DNA from: Triatoma infestans
Lineage: Eukaryota > Arthropoda > Insecta > Hemiptera > Reduviidae
DNA: 64,000 nucleotides
Direction: 5' to 3'
NCBI GenBank assembly: GCA_011037195.1
Contig: JAAEAF010004340.1
Coordinates: 1-64,000 of the forward strand
Shown: positions 1-11,400 of the stretch, piece after piece
Numbering within the stretch: position 1 is the stretch's first letter
Layout: every line of letters starts with the position of its first letter
Notes under the pieces: model-generated
What the model was told of the DNA's origin: nothing
Databases searched by the model: none
Seen by the model: only the letters and a program-made list of their open reading frames with translations
Position numbers and translations under genes: made by a program

Positions 1-899
1 AAAAATAGTAACTACATTTAATATATTATTTTTAATAACTATAATACATATTAATTCTAGAAATTGGTATTATTAAAAAAATTCTTATTTTATTTTAATA
101 GAAAAAGTTAATATTTTTAGGTTAGTTATATTTTTCAAACTTCATATTAAAATTTAATGTTATTTCTTCATATTTCTACGGCATATAAAAATTGATTAGT
201 GATAAAATTCAAGGGCAGGCAATTTTATTTATTTAATAAATTTTGCTAGGAATAAAATGTCAGCTTGGCTTCTTCTGTTTACGAGACTGTCTGGTTTTTC
301 ATATTTAAGATATTTTATTCACACTCATTAAACACAACAGATTATTCATTAAAAATGTTTTTCATACTCACAAGACCTCAAAATATGTATTTCCAGCCAA
401 TCAGAACTCGATTTCGAAACCTTGAAATGTATCGCAATACTTCTCTTAAAAGGTGTAAGGTTATTTTCTTTAAACTTTATACTTCTGGATACGTAAATAC
501 CTATCACTTTTGTTTGTAACATTACCTTGTAAAAGAATTTTTTTAGGGGGGCTGTGGGGTAAACATTAATTTTATCTTTTCTCTAAAATATCACTTTCAG
601 TACAATGTATAATTCTGCCGCCAATATAATATGGCATACAATGGATATTCATTAGAAGCATTGCTAAAATTCCAATTATTCGAAAGTACGACGTAACAGT
701 ATAGGGTTTTTGTGTTTTTTTTGGAACTTCCTTGAAAACGACTATAACGATGTCCACTGTACACTAAACAAATATAAATCTGTACTTTTATTTTTAATGT
801 TTTTTTTTATTTTAGAAAAATTGTTTGTCAGATGGTTGTAAGGAATCTGCAACGTTAAATAATATATTTGGCGTTCCCTTCTGCACTAAATACATTCTC
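1..899. other. AT-rich intergenic DNA, nothing identified
   Basis: Low-complexity A/T-rich sequence. The short open frames here (for example 265-519) have no recognisable domain, start context or codon bias. I see no gene or recognisable repeat. Confidence 0.5.
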
Positions 900-1015
900 C
901 ATCTCTGTATTTATGTTAGGACAAGACTACATTTTGAAGTTTAAAGAGAATTTGTCATTTTTGATGTAATTATATTAGCATTAAGAGAAATTCGTGTGAT
1001 TGTTTCACATCAGAC
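900..1015 (+). repeat. Terminal fragment of repeat family A
   Basis: Ends in a variant of the family A terminus (a taagagaaa run, then GTGTGATTGTTTCACATCAGA), preceded by an aatttgtcatttt stretch that also precedes the end of the fuller copies at 1318-2108 and, inverted, at 14708-15680. A degenerate, truncated copy. Confidence 0.4.
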
Positions 1016-1317
1016 TTTTTTATTACAGCATTCTCGAACTATTAATATCACATTTTCTTCAAAAACGTTTTATAAGTAGTGAGAACTTACATTACACAAT
1101 AGCTGCATACTCATGTTTTAATTCCCTCCAACTTAAGTAAAAACTTTTCTAAAACAATAGCACTTCTGTATGATAGATTTTGATCATAACCTTCTTGGTA
1201 AATTTCCTGAGCACTAGATGAAGTTTCAATTTTCTGTAATTTTTCATATTTGAAATAGTATTAACAAAAATATACAAACCACTTAATATAACTTTTTATA
1301 TTTTAATTTCTCTTATT

Positions 1318-2108
1318 CCTGGTAAGAGGGAGTACTGTAATCGTGTCAATGTTCGATATAGAATTTTCACCGAAAATACAAGTGTCTTGAGTTGTTTTTT
1401 TTTTTTAAAAAAAGAGGAAAATGATCTGTGTGTGTTGTATGCGGAAACAGCTTACTTCAAAAAACGAAACATCGCAAAAAGCTCAAACTTAACATTCCGT
1501 TTGAGTATCATCATGGGACCCCCGACAGTAAGTTATCTATCAAAATTCCTCAACCCGAAATACCATTTCAAGAAATACTTTTCTTAATTAAACTTATTAT
1601 GTCAACTCAAATATTAGGAACTACAATTTATTTGGAAAAAAAATCACTTAAGGTGATCATCTTATGGAAGAGGCGTGGGTTTCGTATGTTTTCCTACAAA
1701 TTGTTAATTTAGTTTATTATACGATAACTTCATCATCTTAAATCATACAAATTAGAATTAAATATTTTCTCAAAATTTTGAGTTTGAAGAAACTCAGTTG
1801 ATTTTACTGAACAGCTGTTTTTTTTTTTTCTTCATAAAACACTAAACTTGGTATACTAATTTTCTACAGAGTCTTTCACAATTGTTTGAGACTTTTTTCC
1901 GATGAAATGCATGAAAAGAAGAGGTTTTGGAGAAGATGCAAGGTTATGATTTACTCAAAAAAAGTGGTAGATTCTTCTATTGATATTCAAAACAAGTAAA
2001 TCATCTAGCGTGAAGAAAATTTGTCATTTATAACTGTATTTTTATAAATATATAAATATTTATAAATGTACAAATTGCAGTAAGAGAAAAGCGTGTGAGT
2101 GTTTCACA
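1318..2108 (+). repeat. Near full-length copy of repeat family A
   Basis: The left part (1340-1560) aligns by eye with the reverse complement of 15420-15650: the same order of 'gatat..gaattttcaccg', 'gaaacatcgcaaaaagctc' and 'catgggacc', then 'tcaaaattcctcaaccc'. The right end is 'agtaagagaaaagcgtgtgagtgtttcacat'-like, matching the reverse complement of the 14708 end. The overlapping 66- and 94-codon frames inside are repeat-borne, not genes. Confidence 0.55.
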
Positions 2109-3780
2109 TGCCAATATCCTGAAGAACTTAAGAATCTGTATTTTCCATTAAAACTCATTTTGCAAATTTGAAATGTTTAAAGTAATAATTTCATTTGTTA
2201 TTAAGAATTGTGTATGAGCAAGACAATTTGGTTGTTTCATATTTTCGTTCAGGTTTTTTGGGTGTGAACATTCATGTCTAATTTTGTGAATAAAAAGTTT
2301 TTACCCGAAATACCTATTTGGTGGACATTTGAAAACGAAAAAATCGTTTTTAAAGATTGGTCTGATTGTATATATTTATGCTTGAATGAAGAGAAATTAA
2401 CGAAAAAAATTAAATTACATATTCACATGTTAACAAGAAATTCTGTCACAAAGTATTGTCAAAAATTTTGTTAATCGAAAATGGCATATAGTGATTATTT
2501 TCTTTATATAATAAAATACTTCTTATTTGCTTGAAAATGAATTTTAGAGAAATTCTATGGAGGTACTGCTTTCTTCTGAAGTAACCATTATGTATGTAAG
2601 ATTCCATTCAATCCAAATGATATTTTAGGGCAAAAAAAATTCTAATTTCGAAACATTTGCTGATTGGAAGTTCATCAATTGAAGTGAAAAAAAAAAGGGA
2701 CGACACATGCTTCATCGCACAAATTTTATTCTTATTAATTTTTTTGTTAGAATAAACCATTTTATCAGAATATACCCATATGTTTTATAAACAGTTTAAA
2801 TCTGTTTTTTCAGTCATGACTATTTGCTTAGACATATGGAGCATCTTTGATGAGTATAAAAAAGTCATTTAATCCATTACAGTTTGTTCAAAATAATGAA
2901 GAAAAAAAAAAAACGAAGAGAGTACACTGAGCGTGTCGAATGTATACACGCAGATTCCATTATGTTCATTGGCCTTTGGAGCTAAAATGTGTTACTCAAA
3001 AAAACGCGTAATTATCACTTCTTTATCACACCTACCAGACAAATTCAAAGGATGTGATTGATAATTATAATAAAAAGAAATTCTAAAATATCGAATAAGT
3101 ACAAAATATCAAACCATATGTGGCAATTTTCGGAAAAATAGAAAACAAAATAAAAAATATTTAAATAATTTATAAGGATTATTTAATAAGTTAATAAAGA
3201 TTTCCTTTAAAATAAAGTTGTCAATAATTAACTAATCTTAATAGCAATATAACACGAGTGTGGATGTAGCGTGTACGTTATATTGCAATTGGATCAATAC
3301 TGCCAAAAAATACCAATCCCAACAAAGAAAGTTGTGTATTGTAGTCTTTTTCCATAAGCTTTGTTTAATTTACTTTTAATTATAGAATAATTTGAAATTC
3401 ACTGTATTGGAGAATTTCTAAGTTAAATTCGAAAACTGAGTTTATTTTCATTCACATATTTTAATCCGGTTTTAAGATGTTTCCGGTATAGAAGTGCGTA
3501 AAAAAATAATAGTTTTTTAATAAGAAAAAAAAAACGGTTAAAAAACCATATCATTTAAATGAAACTGCAGTCAGAAAACACAAATACAGATTAATTTTTT
3601 TTTTTTTTTTATAGCACAACAAAACAATTTCCTATGTTTCTAGAGTTGCGCTAAATAAGTACATAATTAACATACTCAACATTATTTAAAGCTTTATTAA
3701 AAATCAAACTTCTAACAGCATGCTTAGACAGGATTTTATCCGCACTGCCTGCAGTTAGAGGCATGCAATATCTTGCAATG
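2109..3780. other. Intergenic AT-rich DNA
   Basis: Contains A and T homopolymers and short chance frames. The 2274-2474 frame (66 codons, very AT-rich) shows no family resemblance. The only functional-looking element near its end is the reverse-strand AATAAA (3784-3789) that may serve the FABP gene. Confidence 0.4.
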
Positions 3781-3783
3781 GAC

Positions 3784-3789
3784 TTTATT
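3784..3789 (-). promoter_or_regulatory. Candidate polyadenylation signal of the FABP gene
   Basis: AATAAA on the minus strand about 110 bases beyond the FABP stop codon. Position and sequence fit; no transcript evidence. Confidence 0.35.
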
Positions 3790-3897
3790 AGGCCAGGAAT
3801 ATTAAATGATTTACACAAAAAAATGATAAGTGAAATATAATTATATTGAAAATATTAAATTATTACATATATATACTTATGTATGAAAATAATATCG

Positions 3898-4302
3898 TTA
3901 TTCTATAACCTTGTAAATCCTTGTGCATACGATATCATCTACCGTTAGAGTCATTTTAACTTCATCTTTAGAAAATTCTCTGATGAGGGTAGTTTCTTTT
4001 TCACCTTTTTGCACTTCAACCAGCTTATTATCACCTTCCAAAGTTATAGTTGCTTTTACTTTTCTTCCATCCGGGGTTTCTTGATCAAATTCTTCGCCCA
4101 ATTTAAATTTGATGACAGTATTTTTAAATGTTGATGAAGATTTTAATGTATATTCACCATCCTCTTCTAATAATTCAATAACCGGTGAAACTGTATTACC
4201 CATCTTTCTAGTGACCAGACCAACTCCTAAAGCTTTCATATATTCATCAAAATTTTCACTCTTGTTCAGTTTGTATTTGATACCAGCGAATTGCTTGACC
4301 AT
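3898..4302 (-). CDS. FABP: Fatty acid-binding protein (FABP/CRABP family), intronless
   Basis: Encodes a complete 134-residue intracellular lipid-binding protein, the usual size of the family. These proteins fold as a ten-stranded beta-barrel that shuttles fatty acids or other hydrophobic ligands in the cytosol. Visible family marks: N-terminal F-x-G-x-K-Y-K-L, the helix-turn-helix '[11 protein letters not shown]' (residues 18-28), and the carboxylate-binding triad as R108 (LIREF), R128 and Y130 (CTRIYKV) at the expected C-terminal spacing. The ATG at 4302 is the only sensible start because the conserved N-terminus begins there. The reading frame has no intron, although insect FABP genes usually have one or more, so this could be an intron-losing paralogue or a retrogene; no poly-A tract or flanking duplication is visible. 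It lies head-to-head with the exchanger gene, 510 bp between ATGs. The intact frame and key residues argue it is functional. Confidence 0.93.
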   Translation of the reverse strand: MVKQFAGIKYKLNKSENFDEYMKALGVGLVTRKMGNTVSPVIELLEEDGEYTLKSSSTFKNTVIKFKLGEEFDQETPDGRKVKATITLEGDNKLVEVQKGEKETTLIREFSKDEVKMTLTVDDIVCTRIYKVIE

Positions 4303-4812
4303 GTTGCCGGCTTTTTAGAGTCACGCAAGTACAGACAGAGAAGACTTCACTAAAGAGATATCGCCCTAACGGTGACAACTTTAAGACTGATGCACTTGTC
4401 TCGGTTGCACGGCTTCGTGGTTTAGTGGGGGTTGGATAAGTTTATTTCCCCCACTCCAAATCTTCTTCATAGAATTCAAATTCAATCCAAAGGGAAATAT
4501 TCTCTCTCTTCTCGTGTTTATTTCTATTCAATCCTAATAACATGGAAGGGTTCTATTTTTTTTTGTAGTTGTCATAAAACACATAATAAATTCAATTTTT
4601 ATTTCAAGGTAAAAATGAATTTCTTTAGCAAAAGAATCTTAAGTTGGTAAAGCCATTATGAATTGGAAATTAATTGTAGGAAAAAGAAATGGATATTTGT
4701 ATAAATCTGGCTATTCAGTATTTCCTTATTCAAAATAATATATGGAAATTTTCCTTATCAGTGGAAGTGGGGAAATTCTCGTACGGTTAGTGATAAAGCA
4801 GTCACAACAAAG
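4303..4812. promoter_or_regulatory. Divergent promoter region between FABP and Nhe3-like genes
   Basis: The 510 bp between two opposed ATGs must contain both 5' UTRs and at least part of both promoters. It is less AT-rich near the FABP start (4303-4440). No unambiguous TATA box or initiator can be assigned. That both genes fire from this segment is inference from geometry. Confidence 0.45.
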
Positions 4813-7800
4813 ATGGCGAAGGTTCTGGACTTTGTGTTTAGGTGGACTATTTTGTTTGTATTATTAAGTTGTGCTAATTGTGAATCTACTGATATAGAAT
4901 TAGATGTTAAAGCCCAACAATTGCATAGGATAGATAGTTTAAATATTTTACTTTATACGTTATTGTTAACTTTAACTGTTTTGACAATATGGCTATTCAA
5001 GCACAGGCGCTTAAGGTTTCTTCACGAAACTGGTTTGGCTGTAATTTATGGTAATTATAATTTTAGTAAAACAATAAGGTAATTTCTGTTAAAAACCAAC
5101 GTTATTTAACAAACACTTAAACAATATAACCTAAAAGCTGGAAACTACTACGTCACTGTGAAGGCCTTAAAGTCAAGTATGTAGTATTTTGAGTTCACAA
5201 TTGATCGGTCTGCAGCAAATTAAATTTTAAAATCCTAGAGTTGATTGTTACACATATGCCAACCAACTCTTCATGTATGGTTCATGGCATTATTCATTCC
5301 AAAATAATTACAAAAACATCATGTAATTGCCTATTAGTACGTTCTTAAATAAGAAGTGAATTTTTTTTTTTTCCTGAAAAATTAGAGAATTCTTAAATAT
5401 CTGTATTAAACATACAGATAAATTTAAGAATTACCAAAGAAGAACTTTTCATAAGTGGTTTACTAACATAAATTTTATCAAACAGTTACTCAGGATGATC
5501 TTATTGAGTTATTGATTTAATCCTTTTATGATGCATGTTGCAGTAATAATAGAGTTTATTGCAGAAATATGCATGAGTAACTTTTAATAGCACAAGAAAT
5601 TCATTTTAATTTATATTTTCAATCTTATAAGAACAGATATTTTATTTAAAGAAATATTTTTATGTTCTTCATCAGTTTTAACGACTGATTATCGGGGATA
5701 TTATTAAGTAGATTAAAATTAATAGCAATATATTATATATAAAATGTTGTATTAATGTAAAACGCCGGCAGATACAATGATAACCGGTGGATTAATCACT
5801 CCTTTATTATAGTAATTAATATCAGTCAATTTTTATTCTCTGCTTTTATTAATTTTATCAATTTTATTTCGAAGGTTCACCATTATTCGCTTTATTTTTT
5901 AATTTTTTCAACATTAGGGTGTCGGATTCCGAAAGTTTTAAAATAACTTTTTTTTTATCACTGACCTATTTACTAGTGATAAGTCTTCTCATGCATAATT
6001 GTAAGGCCACCATTGCTGTTAAAAATTATTTATTTATTTTTTTATTTCAGGTCTTATAGTTGGTTGTTTCATCCGGTTTACAACGAATCAGACAACAGTA
6101 TCACATATGAGTGTAGTCCAGGAAAATGGAAGTGATTACAATAATTCTTTACCACCGGATACACTTTGGTTGCGTTTTACTTCCAGTAGTGGTTCAAAAC
6201 CACTCGTTAACAAGACCTATGCTTATTCATTTCGTGGAGGTCTTGAAAAAGTCACTGGCAATGCAATTGATATTAAGGTTCTTATTATTATTCAATAGAG
6301 AATCTTGAGATATTATTGACTGTTTTGCTTAATTATTTGATCTTAAAGGAAATATGTTCGTTGTTCATCTTCAGAGTATTGTTTAAGTAGAGGAAGCAGA
6401 AAGCAGAGAAAATGTCAATTTACTTAAAATAAATAAAAATAAAGTGAAAGGCATGCCTATTTTTTCAGATAGGCTTTTACGTCCAACTGCTAATCTGGTG
6501 TCAGCAAAAATATCAGTTTGAATTAAAAATGAAAATATCAGATAAATAAAAGAATTTATAATACAAGCAACATGTTGGTTGGCTGGGGCTAAAGAAAAAA
6601 AAACCTTTAAACAATTAAAGTTTATTATATCGACGTTTCAGACATATTTGGTGTCCTTCGTCAGAATCTGTCAAGGAGAGGTAGAAAATTAAATGCTTAG
6701 CATGAAGAAGTGGCAGATCCTGAGGAAGGACACCAAAGATGTTTGATACAGATAGAATAAACTTTAAAAGTTTTTTTTTCTGACAAACACTCCCCCAATC
6801 CTCCTCTAAAATAATTTTATTTTCAGAAAAATGTTTCAAGTAAAAGTGATTTCTATCTATGTAACAAGCCTAAAGAAAATCGTTGTATTCCAAGTTTAAA
6901 GAAAATCGTTGTATAACCGTTTTCAAGGAAATCCCAAAAACTCAAAAACCATTTCTGTAAAATTACATATCCGATTAACCGATTTTCTTCAAATTTGGAA
7001 TTCCATTGAAGCTTCTAATGTGTATTAATATTATGTAGGGAGTAAAACCATATTTTGTACTGAAGTGGTGTTTTAGAGGAAAGCATAACGCTATTGTTTC
7101 CACAGAATCCAAAAAAATCAATTTTGCCGGGAAAATGTAACAAATGAAAGTGATAGGTATTTATGTGTGTATATAGTATACGAAGTTTATAAAAAATCGT
7201 TGGAGCCATTTTCGAGAAAATCACGGACTAAAGAAAAAAAACAAAATCGTTCAGTAAAGTAGCACTTCCGATTGATGAATTTTGAAATCTTTGTGTCTGA
7301 CGCGATGGTAGGACCTAAACTAAACGGAATACCAAGTTTGAGTTTCCCAGAATTTTCGTTTTCGAGATATACTGTGTACTCACACATTTTGCTAGAAACA
7401 ATTTTTTCATATTCAGGGTACCCCAGTACTTGTATTTCCAGTGAAAATAAATTTCGAAACTCTGCCATAATCGCAGTACTTCTTACTATTATTATTAACA
7501 ACTACGGGATGGCTATATCCCACACTGCAACCAACAAAGGCTTATTGTGCCATATCCGGTAATTTCTAGTAGGTGAACCCTCCCCTCCTAAGGAGTTTCA
7601 GGGCTTTCACTACCAGATCATTTTGCGTTTCTATCTCCTCAGGTCACAACGAGTATGTAGTAAAAGGTTTCGTATCGCAATTTAGTTATTGCAACGCAAT
7701 CAAAGAGCAGGTGGGGGGGGACCGTCTCCTCCTCCTTCTGACTTAGTCTGCACAAGGGTTCCGCGCTTATTAGCCCTACCTTGTGCAGATGCTTCCTGAA

Positions 7801-8443
7801 CCTACCATGACCCGTAAATAGTCCCGTCACCAGAGAAATCTGGTTCCTACCCAGGCTAAGGCTCATATTGGGCCTGCTTTTACTCAGTCCTGGCATCATC
7901 CTTTTACTGTGTATGGCACCTGGGCTCTCCTTCCAGAGCTCCTCATGCTTGCTTCGAAGCTAATCTCCGATCGCTGCACCGGTTGTCCCCAGGTGAGGCT
8001 CTGCACCATTGAACGGAGTATTTGCCACGTTCCTGACCAGCTGATTTATCTGTCTCATTACTCTCAATCCCTGCATGTCCAGGCACCCATATCAGCTGTA
8101 CCTTGTTGTCGACAATGCCTTAACTTGGGATGAGGGAGTTCTTAAGCACTTATTAATAGGAGTAAGAGAAAGCAAAAATATATTTTGTATTGAATTAAAA
8201 AGTCACTGAACCATGTTCTAAAAAAAAAAAAAAAAAAAAAAAATTTAGCAATAGCCCAAATACATCTATTAAATGAATTTTCACTTCTAAAGTCCCACAT
8301 TAGTAAAATGAAAGGAATCTATAAAAAAAAAACAATACATCTTTATGTCTTAAAATGATACGATAGCAGTAAAACATTTAATTGTTAACGAATTTCGCCA
8401 TTTCATACATAATTCTTAGGAAGCCAAAATCTAAAGCAACCAG

Positions 8444-8474
<31 letters not shown>

Positions 8475-11400
8475 TTTTAGAAAATAACTTAAATGAGGGG
8501 AACATGTGCATGCATAGATGGTGATGATTATTTTTAAAAAATTAAGTTCATGAGTTTTAATATTGCTTTCAGTTTAAAGAAATATAACTATTTAGTAGAA
8601 AAGTAGTACTTATATTAATATTTATACATTATACTATATATTATATTAATACTTATACATTATACTATATATTATATTATACTTATATATTTTTTTTTTT
8701 AGGCAACATTTGATCCAGAAATATTCTTCAACATAATTCTACCACCAATTATATTTCATGCGGGATATTCATTGAAAAGGGTAAGCTTATTTTATTATCA
8801 CATATATAATTATCTAAAAGATTAATATAGAATTAATTTAACTTGTAAAATATTTTGTTAAGTGGGCGCTATTTGTTTGTTTTTTATAGAAATATTTTTT
8901 TCGAAACTTGGGTGCAATTTTAACATACGCCGTTTTGGGAACTACAATATCAGCTTTTGTTGTTGGGTAAGATTAACAAAAAATTTATCGAGTTTTTAAA
9001 ATATTTAATCATTTTTTTTTTAATATGTGGTGGAATTTGTAGTTACTGAAATTACAATAATTAGTCTAGAGTGGTATTCATTATAATACTTATTAATAGT
9101 AATAAGGTGAATGGTGATTGAAGCATGAGATGTGGCTTTAAAGAATTAAATCTTAAAATAATCTTAGGGATAGCCAAAACTGCATTAACTTAGAACATAA
9201 GAAGATGATTATAGTCCAATAAAAATAATGGAAGAAATTAAAAGAATAAACTATAAAATGAAGTATCAAAAATCGTAACATTAACTAATTAACCAAACAA
9301 CTTATTTTTTGAATATGTGGATGGATCCGCAATGCTGGATAACATCTGGTATTTTATCCGTCGTAGCGGTGAGTAACAAGTAACAGAAACATTAAGTTGA
9401 AGTGAACTCTCTACACGAACTTGGTTAATTTGCTCTGACGATGGATGAAAATCCGAAACCGGTCAGGAAGAATATAAATATGCATGCTACGACGGATAAA
9501 ATACCAGAACTTATTTTTATTATTTATGTTGACTAAATTGGTCCCAAGCTTTCATTTTCAATAGTTAAGTTTACTTTCGCTCAAATAACGGTTTTTATTT
9601 TAAAGAAATTAAATGAAATATCAAATATGTTCGGTATTTTATCCGTCGTAGCATGCATATCGGTTTTGTTCCTGACCGGTTTCGGATGTTTCATCCATCT
9701 TCAGAGCAAATTCACCATGTTCGTGTAGAGAGGTTCACTTCAACGAAATATCAACCACACAAGTGTGAGTCTAACAAAACATTTCGTTGAAGTGAACTCT
9801 CTCTACACGAACTTGGTGAATTTGCTCTGAAGATGGATGAAAATCCGAAACCGGTCAGGAACAAAACCAATATGCATGTTACGACGGATAAAATACCGGA
9901 TGTTATCCAGCATTGCGGGACCCACCCACATTTTCAATCAAATAATGTTATTTTTCTCCGATTTCTTCTGTTTTTGCTTATTATTTTTCAATAAAATGAT
10001 TTAATACTTTTTTTTCAGAGTATTGATGTACAGTGCGCTACCATTTATCTCCGATTTGAAATATTCTTTTCTCGATACATTGTATTTTGGAGCTATTATA
10101 TCACCAACAGATCCTGTAACTATTTTAGCAATATTCAATGACATGAGAGTTGATGTAACATTGTATTCACTAGTGTTTGGTGAGAGTGTATTAAATGATG
10201 CTGTTGCTATAGTTCTTAGCGGGTAATTTTTTTCATTTTATTTTATTTTTTTTTTAACTCAGTTGATAAATTATCTAATTTGAAGACATTCTATATTAAA
10301 CAATTTTTAATGAAACTTTGTACTCTGATTCATCATTATAGATCAATACAGAACTATGAACGTCATTCACAACTACATACTGGTAGCTTTGAAACTGAAG
10401 CATTTTTCAGAGCTCTTGGAGATTTTATTGGAATATTTTCATTATCATTGGTTATTGGAGCTTGTATGGGCTGTAGCACTGCTCTCATATCCTTTAAAAA
10501 CTTGACTGTTTGGTATCATTTATTTATTTTTTAATTATATTTTATATATCAGATGTATTTTTTTAGTTTCTGGACACCTTACTCGTGTATGTTTAGAGAA
10601 TGAACTTTCTCTAAAATTATAAGCGCATTTTTTGGTTACATCTGCGAGAAATTTGATTTTAGAAGGATTTAAATCTTCCTTCCATTTAATAATATTGTAC
10701 GGTTCCATTGCCTCAACAGTATTAAGGGCAAAAATGTAAACTATATGTACAAATTCCGTTGGTAATTGGAAGTTTAGAAAAAAAAATCATTTGGTTATAC
10801 CATTCATTATTAGTATTATTATTATTATTATTATTTTAAATTAAGGCGCGCCATCTTATTGGCGCTTGGAGCCTTCTCATTACCCTTTCGGCTCTTTACA
10901 GTGTCCTCTCTTTGCAGTCTGGCCAGTAAGCTGTAGAAGCTTCTAGGAGGAGAAATCTAAGGGTAGCACTGCTGGTTCTAATTTCAGGATTCCGCATGCG
11001 AGTGTTGTTTCATGTCGCAAATATTTGGTTAAAGAAATCAGTTCTACATAAATTATATAATAATTAAATATATTGCAAAAATTCCGAGTTCGAAGTAAAT
11101 AGTTAATCGGAAATGCGACCTTTACTGAATAACATTTAATAACTTTATCTAAAACTCTCAACGCATTTCTTGGAAACATTTTTCGAGAAATTTAATTTTT
11201 CGGAGGATTTGTTTATGCTAAGTAAATACGGTGTCGCGCTGAACTCGTACGCGGAGATCCCGGGTTCATATTCAGCAGCTGCCCCCTTAGATATTCTCTA
11301 AGCTAGGAGCCTCTCAGATCACTGCTGGGGGGATGAACAGCTGTAACGAGAAAATCCTTTTTGGAGGCGACCAGTTGACTGGGAACGCTCAGGAAAGTCA

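Noticed and set aside
10487..10534. Extension of exchanger exon 6 to a GT donor near 10510
   Set aside because: Adds residues absent from the family, whereas the U12 AT-AC junction gives a gap-free alignment with perfect donor and branch signals.
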